Below, piece after piece: positions 38,195-48,110 of a stretch of 64,000 bases of DNA (positions within the stretch are counted from its first letter, which is position 1; every line of letters begins with the position of its first letter). The notes beneath the pieces are model-generated. The model searched no databases, was not told the origin of the DNA, and saw nothing but the letters and a program-made list of their open reading frames with translations. The position numbers and the translations under genes were made by a program. Source of the stretch: an uncultured Chloroflexota bacterium (lineage in GTDB: Bacteria; Chloroflexota; Dehalococcoidia; Lucifugimonadales; UBA826); assembly GCA_913045625.1 (NCBI GenBank), contig CAJWPE010000001.1:1-64000 (forward strand), in the 5' to 3' direction.

Positions 38195-39742
38195 CCACCA
38201 TTCTAAACTATCCGATAAAGCTATCCAGCTAGCCTCAATAATATTTTCAGAAGAGCCAACTGTCGTCCAAGTTTGCTCTCCATCAGTTGATTCAATTAAC
38301 ACTCTTACAATGGAACCCGTACCAGATTGTTGATCTACTACACGAACTTTATAATCATTTAATCGAACATTACTAATTTCAGGATAAAATTCTAATAAAG
38401 CTTTTCGAAGAGCATTGTCTAAAGCATTAACTGGACCATCACCAGCAGAAGCAGTATGCATTTGTCTACCATCTACTTCAACTTTAACCATAACTTGAGA
38501 AGAAATATTCAATATAGCCTCATTTTTCTTTTCAATAATTGTCATAAAATCTACTAAATTAAAAGGTGACGAATATTTTGGTAATGTTCTCAATACCAAT
38601 AATTCAAATGATGCCTCAGCACCTTCATATTGATAACCCTGACTCTCTTTTTCTTTGATAATTGTCAATAATTCTGTAGCTTTTGACGGTTCGATATTAA
38701 TACCAAGGCTTTCTTCAGTTTTCCATAAAATATTGCTTTTACCAGACAATTCAGAAACTAAAACTCTTTTCTCATTACCAACAGTTTGAGGTGAAACATG
38801 CTGATAACTATCTTCAACTTTTTGTACAGCGGAAGCATGTAAGCCACCTTTGTGTGCAAAAGCAGTTGATCCAACAAAAGGTTGATTAGATATAGGTGGC
38901 ATATTAGCAATTTCAGCTACATAACGTGAAATTTCTGATAACTTTTGAAGCTGTTGATCAGAAATACAATTAATATTTTTTTTTAATTTCAAATTCGCAA
39001 TTAATGAAATTAAATTCGCATTTCCACATCTTTCTCCATAACCATTAATAGTTCCTTGAACTTGAATAGCTCCACAATCTAGAGCAACCAAAGACGATGC
39101 GACTGCCATATCAGTATCATTGTGAGTATGAATTCCCAAATGGACATCAAATTGATCAGAAATCAAAGAAATGATAGAAGCAATTTCACTGGGAATTGCA
39201 CCACCATTCGTATCACACAGAACTATACACTCTGCTCCAGCTTGAGCGGCTACTGAAATTACATCCATTGCGTATTCAGGATTTTTCTTATAGCCATCAA
39301 AAAAATGTTCGGCATCAAAAAAAACTCTTTTATTATTTTGGCGTAAAAATTCTATTGAATCTTTAATCATTGATAAATTTTCTTCTAAAGTTGTTTCCAA
39401 AATTTCAGTCACATGCAAATCCCAACTTTTACCAACTAACGTAATAACTGAAACTTGAGAATCTAATAAACTTTGAATCTGAGGATCGTCTTTGACATTA
39501 ATTCCTGCACGTCGAGTAGAACCAAAAGCAGTCAATGTTGAATTGTTCAAATTGACCTCTTGGGCTGCTTTAAAAAACTCAGCGTCTTTAGGATTTGAAC
39601 CAGGCCAACCTCCTTCAACAAAATGCACTCCTAACTCATCCAATTTTTTTAGAATATTAATTTTATCTTCTACAGAAAATGATATGCCCTCATATTGAGC
39701 GCCATCTCTTAAAGTAGTGTCATAAAGTTGAATTACAGACAT
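38168..39742 (-). CDS. cimA: (R)-citramalate synthase CimA
   Basis: A 524-aa acetyl-CoA/pyruvate condensing enzyme for the citramalate route to isoleucine. It starts VIQLYDTTLRDGAQYEGISFS, the DRE-TIM metallolyase signature; the GIHTHNDTDMAVASSL motif follows, along with NGYGERCGNANL, and a C-terminal LeuA-type allosteric domain is present (from about residue 390). The GAQYEG reading is the form seen in the long CimA group, distinct from LeuA (GEQSPG). AAGGA precedes ATG. It lies downstream of the nicotinate gene on the same strand. Confidence 0.9.
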   Translation of the reverse strand: MSVIQLYDTTLRDGAQYEGISFSVEDKINILKKLDELGVHFVEGGWPGSNPKDAEFFKAAQEVNLNNSTLTAFGSTRRAGINVKDDPQIQSLLDSQVSVITLVGKSWDLHVTEILETTLEENLSMIKDSIEFLRQNNKRVFFDAEHFFDGYKKNPEYAMDVISVAAQAGAECIVLCDTNGGAIPSEIASIISLISDQFDVHLGIHTHNDTDMAVASSLVALDCGAIQVQGTINGYGERCGNANLISLIANLKLKKNINCISDQQLQKLSEISRYVAEIANMPPISNQPFVGSTAFAHKGGLHASAVQKVEDSYQHVSPQTVGNEKRVLVSELSGKSNILWKTEESLGINIEPSKATELLTIIKEKESQGYQYEGAEASFELLVLRTLPKYSSPFNLVDFMTIIEKKNEAILNISSQVMVKVEVDGRQMHTASAGDGPVNALDNALRKALLEFYPEISNVRLNDYKVRVVDQQSGTGSIVRVLIESTDGEQTWTTVGSSENIIEASWIALSDSLEWWLLKRNGNF

Positions 39743-39754
39743 TAAAAATCCTTG

Positions 39755-40780
39755 TTAAATTAATCTTTCAAGTCTAGGACCATCTAATCTACCAGGTAAC
39801 CTACCTCTTTTAGAAACTACTTTATCTTCAATTTCTAATAAATCTGCACGAACATCGTTAGGAGCGGCACTTGAAATATAATTACCAACCAAATATCCCT
39901 GTACCGGTATATTTAAATCAGTAAAATTCTGGATTTTCTCAGGATTAAATCCTCCACTGACATAAATTTCTACGTGTTTGAAATTCATTTGGTCAAGCCT
40001 ATTTCTTACTTCTAGGACCATAGTGGGTGTAACCCCACCTCTTTCTAAAGGAGTATCTAAGCGAACACCACGTAATTTATCTCTTAATACTTCGGCTACA
40101 TTCAATGATTCTTCTGCTTCATCATGAAAAGTATCTACCACCACAATTCTTTGAACTTCAATTCCCAAATGTTTATCAAACGCAACTGCTGCATCAACTG
40201 TATTTCCAAAAATTAAAGGTAAACTATGAGGCATATTTCCCACTGGAGATCTGCCTGCGGTTTTTGAACCTAAATTAGTCGAAACGGAAGAACATCCCCC
40301 TATAACTGAAGCATAATCTAAAAGATGAGCTACATTGGGGTGTATGTGACGAGCACCATGCGAAATAACAGTCGAGTTATTACCTGCAGCATCAACGCAC
40401 TCTTTTGCTGCAGTAGCCCAACCTATACAGGACGATAAAATTCCACAAATACTGGTTTCATACAAAGCTACAGAAGCATAATTACAAATAATTCTCAAAA
40501 TTGGTTCGCCTGATTTAAATTCCTCACCTTCCTCTAATCCCCAAACCTCAACTTCAGAATCAGAATAATTTTCATTTTCAGAACTAGGCAAAACATTAGA
40601 CAGTAAAGATTTGACTTCCTCAATGCCACATAAAATCCCATCACGAGAAGCAGAAAAATCTAATAAAACTTTAGGATTTACTGATTCTAGGCGCATAATC
40701 TCCTTGGTCCAATGCAAATAAGTATCTGCAGGATCACCCTTGATGACAGAAGGCCGTATTTCAAAAGGAGGTGTAGTCAT
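39755..40780 (-). CDS. Nicotinate phosphoribosyltransferase (archaeal/Thermus-like short form)
   Basis: A 341-aa PRTase of the NAPRTase/QPRTase superfamily that salvages nicotinate to NaMN. Visible are SHGARHIHPN, GGCSSVSTNLGSK (phosphate-binding region), VDTFHDEAEESL and a C-terminal barrel with ERGGVTPTMVLEVRNRLD and EIYVSGGFNPEKI. It is shorter than the E. coli PncB and resembles the Thermoplasma-type enzyme. It is placed between cimA and a glycosyltransferase gene on the same strand. Assignment to nicotinate over quinolinate is by overall pattern. Confidence 0.83.
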   Translation of the reverse strand: MTTPPFEIRPSVIKGDPADTYLHWTKEIMRLESVNPKVLLDFSASRDGILCGIEEVKSLLSNVLPSSENENYSDSEVEVWGLEEGEEFKSGEPILRIICNYASVALYETSICGILSSCIGWATAAKECVDAAGNNSTVISHGARHIHPNVAHLLDYASVIGGCSSVSTNLGSKTAGRSPVGNMPHSLPLIFGNTVDAAVAFDKHLGIEVQRIVVVDTFHDEAEESLNVAEVLRDKLRGVRLDTPLERGGVTPTMVLEVRNRLDQMNFKHVEIYVSGGFNPEKIQNFTDLNIPVQGYLVGNYISSAAPNDVRADLLEIEDKVVSKRGRLPGRLDGPRLERLI

Positions 40781-40845
40781 AAATTTATAAAATCCTATAA
40801 AAATCCTAGATAGACATTTTACTCTCAGGATATATTAGGTGCAAT

Positions 40846-41601
40846 CTAATCAAATTTTCTTAATGCATTTTTAACAAAATTAAGTCCACCAAACCTCATT
40901 CTTATTAATCCCTTAATATCTTTCCATGCAGTCGAAATTATTTTTACACTAGTATTAGGGTCGTCTGTCCATAAAACAGGAAATTCTTTAACTTTGTAAT
41001 TTGTTTTTTCAGCCACAATTAATAACTCCGTATCAAAGAACCACCCAGTGTCGTGAATATAAGGTAAAAGTACATCAGCAGCTTCTCTTGAAATTACTTT
41101 AAATCCACATTGTGCATCTTTAAATGAAACAAAAAACATAGTACGAAACAAAAAACTATAACATCTAGAAATCAAACCTCTTTTAAAACTTCTTCCAATT
41201 ACTTGTGAAGATTTAATTAGCCTAGACCCTATAGCAATTGAACAACTTTGATTTTTAACACTGTCCAAAAGTAGTGGTAAAAAAGTTAAATCTGTAGACA
41301 AATCAATATCCATATATGACATTAAATCGCTATCACTAGAAAACCAAACAGTTTTTAATGCTCTGCCTCTACCTTTTTGATCTAATCTAAAATAATTAAC
41401 ATTTTTAAATTCAGAAGATAATTTTTGTACAATTTGAGGAGTGAAGTCTGTAGAACCATTATCAGCAACTATTATTTTCCATTGATAATTAATTAAAAAT
41501 TCTTCAGAAAAAGTCACCAATTTTCTTATAGAAGACTCTATAGTCTTTTCTTCATCTAAAACAGGAAGAACTATATCTAAAGAAGTGTAATTATTGTCCA
41601 T
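40846..41601 (-). CDS. Family 2 glycosyltransferase, dolichol/polyprenol-phosphate sugar synthase-like
   Basis: A 251-aa cytoplasmic GT-A enzyme. It opens DIVLPVLDEEKTIESSI, with ADNGSTD, the metal-binding DIDLSTDL, and the acceptor region DAQCGFKVISREAA. These are features of DPM1/ALG5-like enzymes that transfer sugars to polyprenyl phosphate. There is no transmembrane tail. It follows purH by 2 bases, so it is probably part of the purine operon transcript although the role differs. Confidence 0.85.
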   Translation of the reverse strand: MDNNYTSLDIVLPVLDEEKTIESSIRKLVTFSEEFLINYQWKIIVADNGSTDFTPQIVQKLSSEFKNVNYFRLDQKGRGRALKTVWFSSDSDLMSYMDIDLSTDLTFLPLLLDSVKNQSCSIAIGSRLIKSSQVIGRSFKRGLISRCYSFLFRTMFFVSFKDAQCGFKVISREAADVLLPYIHDTGWFFDTELLIVAEKTNYKVKEFPVLWTDDPNTSVKIISTAWKDIKGLIRMRFGGLNFVKNALRKFD

Positions 41602-41603
41602 AT

Positions 41604-43127
41604 TTAATGTGTAAAGTGTCTAGTACCAGTGAATAACATTGCCATGTCAAATTCATTGACTGAATTAATCACATCTTCATCTCTAATTGAGCCACCTGGT
41701 TGTATAATCGCCTTGACTCCACCTTCGTGTGCCATTTCTATATTATCGGCGAAAGGCATAAATGCATCAGATGCCAAACAAGAGCCCAAAGATTTTACTC
41801 CAGCTATTCGAAGAGCCAAGTGAATACTAACAACCCTATTTGGTTGACCTGCTCCCATACCTGTTAAACTATCATCTTTCGCCAAAACTATTGAATTCGA
41901 TTTAATATGTTTTAAACACTTCCAAGCAAAAGTTAAATCTTTAAATTCTTTTTCAGTAGGTTTTCGTTTAGACACAATAGTCCAGAGTGAAGGATCTTCA
42001 ATCAATTCATTGTTTGATTGAACTAAATAACCTCCAGAAACTGTTCTAACGTTGATTTCAGAGTTAATCCCTTGAGATTTCTCTGAAATTAAAATTCTAG
42101 TCCTTTTTCTTTTTTGTAAAACTTCCATAGCTTCATCAGAAAAAGATGGTGCAACTATTATGTCGAAAAGTATTCCTTTCATGGCATTTACAGTATCTAA
42201 TTCAACGATATTATTAAAACCAACAATTCCACCATAAGCAGATACTGAGTCTCCATCAAATGCTTTTTTAAATGCCTCAGATTGTTTCAAATCCAATGCA
42301 ATTCCACATGGATTTGTATGTTTAACTATTACGCATGCATTTTGGTCAAAAGAATTTACAGTAGTCCATGCAGCATCTGCATCCAAATAATTAGTGTAAG
42401 ACATAGGCATACCATGGACTTGGCGAGAATTAACTATTCCACCTGTTCCTAATAAATTAGAGTACACAGCTCCTGTTTGATGAGGGTTTTCTCCATACCT
42501 AAGATTCTCAATTTTATTCAATCCAATAGAAATTTCAGATGGTGACAAAATAGATTCATCATTCAGCCAATTTGATATAGCTGTGTCATATACAGCAACG
42601 TGCTGGAAAGCTTTTCTGGCCAATTTCTTCCTTTCCTCAATAGAAAAATTGCCCCCTGAATCAATTCGTTCTGATATCCAGTTATAATCACTCGGATCTA
42701 CAATTACTACTACATTGGGGAAATTTTTTGCTGCCGCTCTTAAAAGAGTAGGACCGCCAATATCAATATTCTCCAAAGCTGTTTCAAGAGTTACATCATC
42801 CTTTTTTACAGTTTCAATAAAAGGATATAGATTAACGATAACAAAATCGATTGTTTCTATATTAAGTTCTCTAATGGTATTCATCTGAGATTCATCTTCT
42901 CTTTTAGCAAGAATACCTGCGTGGATATTAGGATGGAGAGTTTTAACTCTACCTCCTAGAATTTCAGGAAATGCAGTGAAATCTGATACCTGAATCGGGT
43001 TGAATCCAAAATCTTTAAGGTTTTGATATGTACCACCCGTGCTAATAATGTTAGCTTGTTGATTTGATAAAGAATTTGCTAACAAATCTATTCGGGTTTT
43101 ATCACTTACACTTATTATTGCATTCAT
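41604..43127 (-). CDS. purH: Bifunctional AICAR transformylase/IMP cyclohydrolase PurH
   Basis: A 507-aa enzyme carrying out the last two steps of IMP synthesis. The N-terminal IMP cyclohydrolase domain has ISTGGTYQNLKDFG, GGRVKTLHPNIHAGIL and DLVIVNLYPF-like residues. The C-terminal transformylase contains RYGENPHQTGAVY, VIVKHTNPCG and AHEGGVKAIIQPGGSIRD. It is full-length with no gap. It follows purM on the minus strand, 14 bases downstream. Confidence 0.96.
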   Translation of the reverse strand: MNAIISVSDKTRIDLLANSLSNQQANIISTGGTYQNLKDFGFNPIQVSDFTAFPEILGGRVKTLHPNIHAGILAKREDESQMNTIRELNIETIDFVIVNLYPFIETVKKDDVTLETALENIDIGGPTLLRAAAKNFPNVVVIVDPSDYNWISERIDSGGNFSIEERKKLARKAFQHVAVYDTAISNWLNDESILSPSEISIGLNKIENLRYGENPHQTGAVYSNLLGTGGIVNSRQVHGMPMSYTNYLDADAAWTTVNSFDQNACVIVKHTNPCGIALDLKQSEAFKKAFDGDSVSAYGGIVGFNNIVELDTVNAMKGILFDIIVAPSFSDEAMEVLQKRKRTRILISEKSQGINSEINVRTVSGGYLVQSNNELIEDPSLWTIVSKRKPTEKEFKDLTFAWKCLKHIKSNSIVLAKDDSLTGMGAGQPNRVVSIHLALRIAGVKSLGSCLASDAFMPFADNIEMAHEGGVKAIIQPGGSIRDEDVINSVNEFDMAMLFTGTRHFTH

Positions 43128-43141
43128 TTTTCACTCTAATT

Positions 43142-44182
43142 CTATAAATTTTCTATAACTACTTGATCTACACTAGTTTTTTCAGCAACTTTACCAACAA
43201 CCATTGAACTTGGAATATATTTTAGAACAAGATCAGTATTTTCAGGATTGACAGATAAAACCATTCCCAAACCCATATTAAAAACATGGTACATTTCAAT
43301 AGATTCAACTTGACCTTGATTTTGAATCAAATTAAAAATTTGCTGCACGTTCCATGATTTCGAATCAAAAATTGCCATCATATTTTCTGGAAGAATTCTT
43401 GGAACATTTTCAAATAATCCTCCTCCTGTAATATGCGCTATCCCGTTTACTAATTCATAAACTGGCCTAAGTGTTTTGTAGTAAGAAATATGAGGTTTCA
43501 ATAACTCTTTCCCCAAAGAGTTTTCAATGCCATCAAATTGTTGAAAAAGTGGTGAGGTATCCTCTTCTAATTTAAATATGTGCCGTACCAAAGAATAACC
43601 ATTTGTATGCAAGCCATTAGAAGGAATTCCGATTAAATCATCATTTACTTGAATATTTTGATGGGGATTTAACATTTTGGATGCTTCTACAGCCCCTACA
43701 ACAAAACCTGAAATATCAAATTTTCCTGCTTGAAAAACTCCAGGCATTTCGGATGTTTCTCCACCTATCAAAGCACAATTAGAATCTTCACACATCTGAG
43801 AAATACCTTTCACAATCGTGACAACAATCTCTGGATCCATTACTGATGTTGCTATGTAATCCAAAAAAAATAACGGATCTGCTCCTACAACAATTAAATC
43901 ATTTATACATGCATTGACCAAATCAATACCTATGTTTGAATAATCATTAAACATCCCTGCTACACTTAATTTAGTCCCTACAGGATCCGTACTTGACACA
44001 AGAATTGGTTGATCATATCCAGAAATTTTATATAAAGCCCCAAAACCTCCAACACCTCCAATTACATTGCTGTCATATGTATTTTGAGCAATAGATTTAA
44101 TTTGGTCTTTAACTTTTTCAGAATTATCTAAATTAACTCCAGATGAAGTATAAATTTTTGAAATGTTTTTATGTGTAGGCAC
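43142..44182 (-). CDS. purM: Phosphoribosylformylglycinamidine cyclo-ligase PurM (AIR synthetase)
   Basis: A 346-aa ATP-dependent enzyme that closes the imidazole ring to give AIR. Motifs: GGVGGFGALYKI, SSTDPVGTKL, DLIVVGADPLFFLDYIA, CALIGGETSEMPG and HITGGGLFENVPRILP. It starts at GTG 2 bases after the purN stop and precedes purH. It is a complete member of the family. Confidence 0.96.
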   Translation of the reverse strand: MPTHKNISKIYTSSGVNLDNSEKVKDQIKSIAQNTYDSNVIGGVGGFGALYKISGYDQPILVSSTDPVGTKLSVAGMFNDYSNIGIDLVNACINDLIVVGADPLFFLDYIATSVMDPEIVVTIVKGISQMCEDSNCALIGGETSEMPGVFQAGKFDISGFVVGAVEASKMLNPHQNIQVNDDLIGIPSNGLHTNGYSLVRHIFKLEEDTSPLFQQFDGIENSLGKELLKPHISYYKTLRPVYELVNGIAHITGGGLFENVPRILPENMMAIFDSKSWNVQQIFNLIQNQGQVESIEMYHVFNMGLGMVLSVNPENTDLVLKYIPSSMVVGKVAEKTSVDQVVIENL

Positions 44183-44184
44183 AA

Positions 44185-44829
44185 TTAAAAAACCCCATTT
44201 TGCTTTGACACTAAATCCAAATCAATTTCTTTTTTACAAATTTTTTTTAAAGTTTCGATCCAAAACTTACGCTCTGTAATCTGAATTCGATTCTTTAAAG
44301 AAGTAATATCATCAGTAGGATAAACCTCTACAGTTTTTTGAGCTATCTTAGGCCCATTATCATAAGATTCATCAACTAAATGAAGCGTAATTCCACTGAT
44401 CTTCTCATTATTGTCAAGAACAGCTTTATGAACTAAATCACCAAACATTCCTTTACCGCTATATAAAGGTAATAAAGAGGGATGGCTATTAATAATTCTG
44501 TTTTTATAGTGTCTCAAAAGTAGCGGACCGATCTTTTTCATATAACCTGCTAAAAGGATTAAATTAACTTGATTAGAAAGCATGGTTTCAGTGATCACAG
44601 AATCTAATTCATATTCATTAGAATGGGTAATAGCGCTCAAATGAACAGCTAAAACATTAGAATGCTGAGCTCTTTTCAATGCACCTGAATCAGAATTATT
44701 ACTAATCACAACATTAACTGACGCATCTATAAACTGTTGATCACAGGCGTCTAATATTACTTGCAAATTAGTTCCTTCATGGGAAGCTAGAACACCTAAA
44801 TTTAATGTGACGTTATTCATCAGAATCAT
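44185..44829 (-). CDS. purN: Phosphoribosylglycinamide formyltransferase PurN
   Basis: A 214-aa N10-formyl-THF-dependent transformylase. The core includes GVLASHEGTNLQ (phosphate loop, replacing the common GSGSNLQ), LAGYMKKIGP and the catalytic INSHPSLLPLYSG with Asn and His, then DNGPKIAQKTVEV. I use ATG 44829, 4 bases after AGGAG; ATG at 44817 is the alternative. It starts 9 bases after the purF stop. Confidence 0.92.
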   Translation of the reverse strand: MILMNNVTLNLGVLASHEGTNLQVILDACDQQFIDASVNVVISNNSDSGALKRAQHSNVLAVHLSAITHSNEYELDSVITETMLSNQVNLILLAGYMKKIGPLLLRHYKNRIINSHPSLLPLYSGKGMFGDLVHKAVLDNNEKISGITLHLVDESYDNGPKIAQKTVEVYPTDDITSLKNRIQITERKFWIETLKKICKKEIDLDLVSKQNGVF

Positions 44830-44838
44830 CAATCTCCT

Positions 44839-46227
44839 TCATGATTCTAAAACTAATTTGTCCATTTCAAGTTGGATAGGAATAGGATAATTTCCAGTAA
44901 AACATCCCATACAATATTGGTTTCTTTCACCAGAAATAGATTTTAATAATCCATCATTACTCAAAAAACCTAATGAATCAACTTTCAAATGATCAGTAAT
45001 TTCATCTACTGTCATGTTGCTAGCTATTAATTCAGATTTTTTTGCCATATCAACCCCAAAATGACAAGGAGAAATAATAGGGGGGGCACAAATCCTCAAA
45101 TGTATTTCTTTAGCTCCACCTTTCCTTAACAAATCAACAATGTGAGGAGTTGTGGTTCCACGAACAATACTGTCATCAACTACTATTACTTTTTTGTCCT
45201 TTAAGATTTGGGGCAGTAAGTTAAACTTTCGTCTTACCCCTAATTCTCTCAATCTTTGATCTGGCAGAATGAAAGTTCTACCTACATATCTGTTTTTTAC
45301 TAAACCTTCAGTAAACGGAATACCAGATTGTTGAGAATATCCAACAGCTGCAGCAGTTGCTGAATCTGGAACTCCTATTACAACATCAGCATCTACCGGA
45401 AACTCTTTAGCTAGCTGAGCACCCATATTCATTCGAGATGTATAAACTAAATCCCCGTTTAAAAGAGAATCTGGTCTTGCAAAATAAATCTGCTCAAAAA
45501 TACAATTTCCTAAAACTTGAGTAGACTTAGGTTTTTGATAGATAGAACTTAAACCATCTTGATTAATGAGTACAGCCTCTCCGGGCAATACCTCACGATA
45601 AAATTCTGCACCTAAATGGTCTAGTGCACATGATTCTGAAGCAATTACCCACCCCTCATCTAAAATACCAATACATAGTGGCCGCACTCCTAACGGATCA
45701 CGTACTCCAATAATTTCGTCCTTAGTCAAAATCCCAAGAGAATATGCTCCATTCAATTTTCTCATTAAATATGCAATTCTTTCCGACCAGGAAGAAGCAG
45801 GGGCATTAGAAATCAAGTGAGCAATAATTTCAGAATCAGCAGACGATTGAAAATTTACACCTAGATCGACTAATTCATCGCGTAACTCGACAGAATTGAT
45901 GAGATTTCCATTGTGACCCAAGGCCAATTCAACTGAATCACTTTTCGAAATAAAAGGTTGAGCGTTTTTTATATTACTAGAACCAGTTGTAGAGTAACGA
46001 GTATGACCCAGAGCCATATGACCATTTAATTCAGAAAAGTCTTTTTCTTGAAAGGCTTGAGTGACTAATCCCATTTGAGTTTTTACTTGAATATTATATC
46101 CAGAACTTGTTGCAATACCTGCACTTTCTTGCCCTCTATGTTGAAGTGCATGAATTCCAAAAAAAGCAGCCCTAGAGGCTTGCTCACCTGGTGAGTAGAC
46201 AGCTACAACTCCACAAGCTTCTTTCAT
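44839..46227 (-). CDS. purF: Amidophosphoribosyltransferase PurF (Fe-S type)
   Basis: A 462-aa first enzyme of purine synthesis. It starts MKEACGVVAVYSPGEQ with nucleophile Cys5 behind a very short propeptide. The PRPP loop is VIVVDDSIVRGTTT. Cys residues in the C-terminal half, including CMGCFTGNYP at the end, fit the Bacillus-type 4Fe-4S enzyme, which uses oxygen-sensitive cluster decay for control. It is the first gene of purF-purN-purM-purH, 29 bases after the zinc-ribbon gene. Confidence 0.95.
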   Translation of the reverse strand: MKEACGVVAVYSPGEQASRAAFFGIHALQHRGQESAGIATSSGYNIQVKTQMGLVTQAFQEKDFSELNGHMALGHTRYSTTGSSNIKNAQPFISKSDSVELALGHNGNLINSVELRDELVDLGVNFQSSADSEIIAHLISNAPASSWSERIAYLMRKLNGAYSLGILTKDEIIGVRDPLGVRPLCIGILDEGWVIASESCALDHLGAEFYREVLPGEAVLINQDGLSSIYQKPKSTQVLGNCIFEQIYFARPDSLLNGDLVYTSRMNMGAQLAKEFPVDADVVIGVPDSATAAAVGYSQQSGIPFTEGLVKNRYVGRTFILPDQRLRELGVRRKFNLLPQILKDKKVIVVDDSIVRGTTTPHIVDLLRKGGAKEIHLRICAPPIISPCHFGVDMAKKSELIASNMTVDEITDHLKVDSLGFLSNDGLLKSISGERNQYCMGCFTGNYPIPIQLEMDKLVLES

Positions 46228-46256
46228 TTAATTTTCCAAAATATTACGTTTCAAAT

Positions 46257-46490
46257 TTATCCACCCATAAATAAATCTAAAATATTTCCAACTCCACTTG
46301 TCCGTCTTTTGAAAAATTCAGTGTATCCACAATTATCACATGTGATATGAGAAAATTTTTGATTTTGTATATCTAAAAACCGAGAAAGCCCAGAACCAGT
46401 TGTACGGATTTCACCAGTCTCATAGGACTTGTTTGTACATTTAGGACAGGAAAATTTAGTAATATTCTCGGGTTCATGATTAGAATTCAT
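46257..46490 (-). CDS. Zinc-ribbon protein, DUF2082 family
   Basis: A 77-aa protein with two Cys pairs, CPKC (residues 14-17) and CDNC, spaced about 35 residues apart. It ends in SGVGNILDLFMGG, the hallmark of the DUF2082 nucleic-acid-binding zinc-ribbon group. AGGTGG precedes the ATG. It is the gene ahead of purF on the same strand, but no functional link to purine synthesis is known. Confidence 0.75.
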   Translation of the reverse strand: MNSNHEPENITKFSCPKCTNKSYETGEIRTTGSGLSRFLDIQNQKFSHITCDNCGYTEFFKRRTSGVGNILDLFMGG

Positions 46491-46598
46491 AATTTCCCAC
46501 CTATAAAATCAAATATTAAGTGTTTACTGCTCGAAGTAGATAGTATCAGACAAATCACGAAAAAAACGGCACAAATTATGAATTTTTTTTCAATCAAA

Positions 46599-48101
46599 CT
46601 ATTCCACTATTGGTTGAGCAATTATCCACAAGCTTATCGCAGTATAAAAAACCATAAGAAACAACATTGGGATTTGAGTTTTAATAACTAATTTATTAGA
46701 TGAAATATCTCTACTTGCTATTTTATGTGATACATAAACGGAAATAATGTGCCCAACCACTAACGAAACTACTGAAAGAATCCATACAAATCTAGCGTTA
46801 ATTATAGAAAAATTAGGCACGTAATTTTTTGTTCCAAATAAATTCCAGTCAAACCCAAATGGATCTGAAATTAACGGAATAATATTTTGACCAGTAATTA
46901 TTAAAAAGGAAAAATAGTGCGAAAGATTATATGCCAATGCTATGGGAACTAAAGAGAAAACAAAAGTTTTTGAAACCTGTTCAGTAGAAATTAAACCTTT
47001 TGAAATTTTGGATGTCCACGAACAAATTGATACATAAATGACTGAAAAAAATAATGGGAAAAAAACACTTCCCAATGAGGTTATAACAGATGAATTATTT
47101 AGATTTAATGGATTTACCAGTGGCCAAATTATATTTTGAATTTCTATCCAAACAGGAGTCTCAGCAAAACCATCAAAAGTTACTGTGGCAAGAGCGGTAA
47201 TATGAAAAAACATTACCGAAGTCTTTATTTTCTCTCCTGAAGTCAGGCCCACAAAGAAAAATCTAATATTCAGTTTTCTATATTTTGGTTCAGATTTTTC
47301 CCAACATTCTAAACATCCAATACATCTTGATTGTATTAAACAATCAGAAGAACATTTAGAACAATTTGAAATTTCAGATTCTATTTCAGTGGGTGAAAAT
47401 CTAGAAAAAAGCCCAAACAATATATGAAAAGGATCAGCATTATTTAACCAAACGTGTTTTCCAAATAAAAGCATTCCAGTAAAAGTGTAAAAAGTATAAA
47501 TTATGAGAAATATTGACAAGTGAAATGGCTGAGAAGCACCAGAATAAACATTTTCTATCCAGGCAAATATTAAAAACAAAATTAATGCCGGCCAAGATTC
47601 AATTTTTTGGTTCCATTTCAAGATAGGGTCTGATGATTTTCGTCGATCTAAAAGTGTGAATAATATCAACCAAGGATTTGTAAAAAGCCAAATATTTCCC
47701 AATAATGCTACTAAATAGCCAATACCTACCCACCAAATAATCCAAATAAAAGTTGGGGAGAAATTATCTAAAGGTTCTTGTGTACCTACAAATCCTGTGA
47801 ATATACATAAGATAAGAAGTGCAACAGAAATAACCCCGAATAAAAAACTGAAGAACTTTAAAACTATTTTCACATATCTGAATGAAAATAAATTTAATGT
47901 CCAATATTTTTGATCATTTAAAGATTGTGAAAAAAACCACCCAATAATTAAAAAAGATACGGCAACTGTCGCAGCTGCACCTATCATAAAATAAGATAGA
48001 GGAAGAGGAAGGTCATATCTTTCTCCAAATCCATGAGCACTAACTGGATATGAGGAAATAATTAAAATAAATATAACAAATAACGCTGAAATAAATTTCA
48101 A
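46599..48101 (-). CDS. Polytopic membrane protein, 'fenitrothion hydrolase'-like, N-terminal His after signal cleavage
   Basis: A 500-aa protein with a signal peptide whose predicted site (YPVSA/HGF) leaves His23 as the mature N-terminus, then GERYDLPLPLSYF and roughly 11 transmembrane helices. The HGxGxxxDLPLPL start is what I recall from actinobacterial proteins annotated as fenitrothion hydrolase; true activity of that label is doubtful. A loop at about residues 245-268 has six Cys (CSKCSSDC...CIGCLEC), a possible metal or Fe-S site. A free N-terminal His is a common copper ligand. It is downstream of the cupredoxin-like lipoprotein and the 180-aa protein in one operon. Copper handling is inferred, not shown. 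Confidence 0.72.
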   Translation of the reverse strand: MKFISALFVIFILIISSYPVSAHGFGERYDLPLPLSYFMIGAAATVAVSFLIIGWFFSQSLNDQKYWTLNLFSFRYVKIVLKFFSFLFGVISVALLILCIFTGFVGTQEPLDNFSPTFIWIIWWVGIGYLVALLGNIWLFTNPWLILFTLLDRRKSSDPILKWNQKIESWPALILFLIFAWIENVYSGASQPFHLSIFLIIYTFYTFTGMLLFGKHVWLNNADPFHILFGLFSRFSPTEIESEISNCSKCSSDCLIQSRCIGCLECWEKSEPKYRKLNIRFFFVGLTSGEKIKTSVMFFHITALATVTFDGFAETPVWIEIQNIIWPLVNPLNLNNSSVITSLGSVFFPLFFSVIYVSICSWTSKISKGLISTEQVSKTFVFSLVPIALAYNLSHYFSFLIITGQNIIPLISDPFGFDWNLFGTKNYVPNFSIINARFVWILSVVSLVVGHIISVYVSHKIASRDISSNKLVIKTQIPMLFLMVFYTAISLWIIAQPIVE

Positions 48102-48110
48102 ACTATTTTC

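Noticed and set aside
46228-46598. Purine riboswitch ahead of purF or the zinc-ribbon gene
   Set aside because: The two short gaps (29 and 108 bases) hold no recognisable aptamer or terminator/antiterminator pair.
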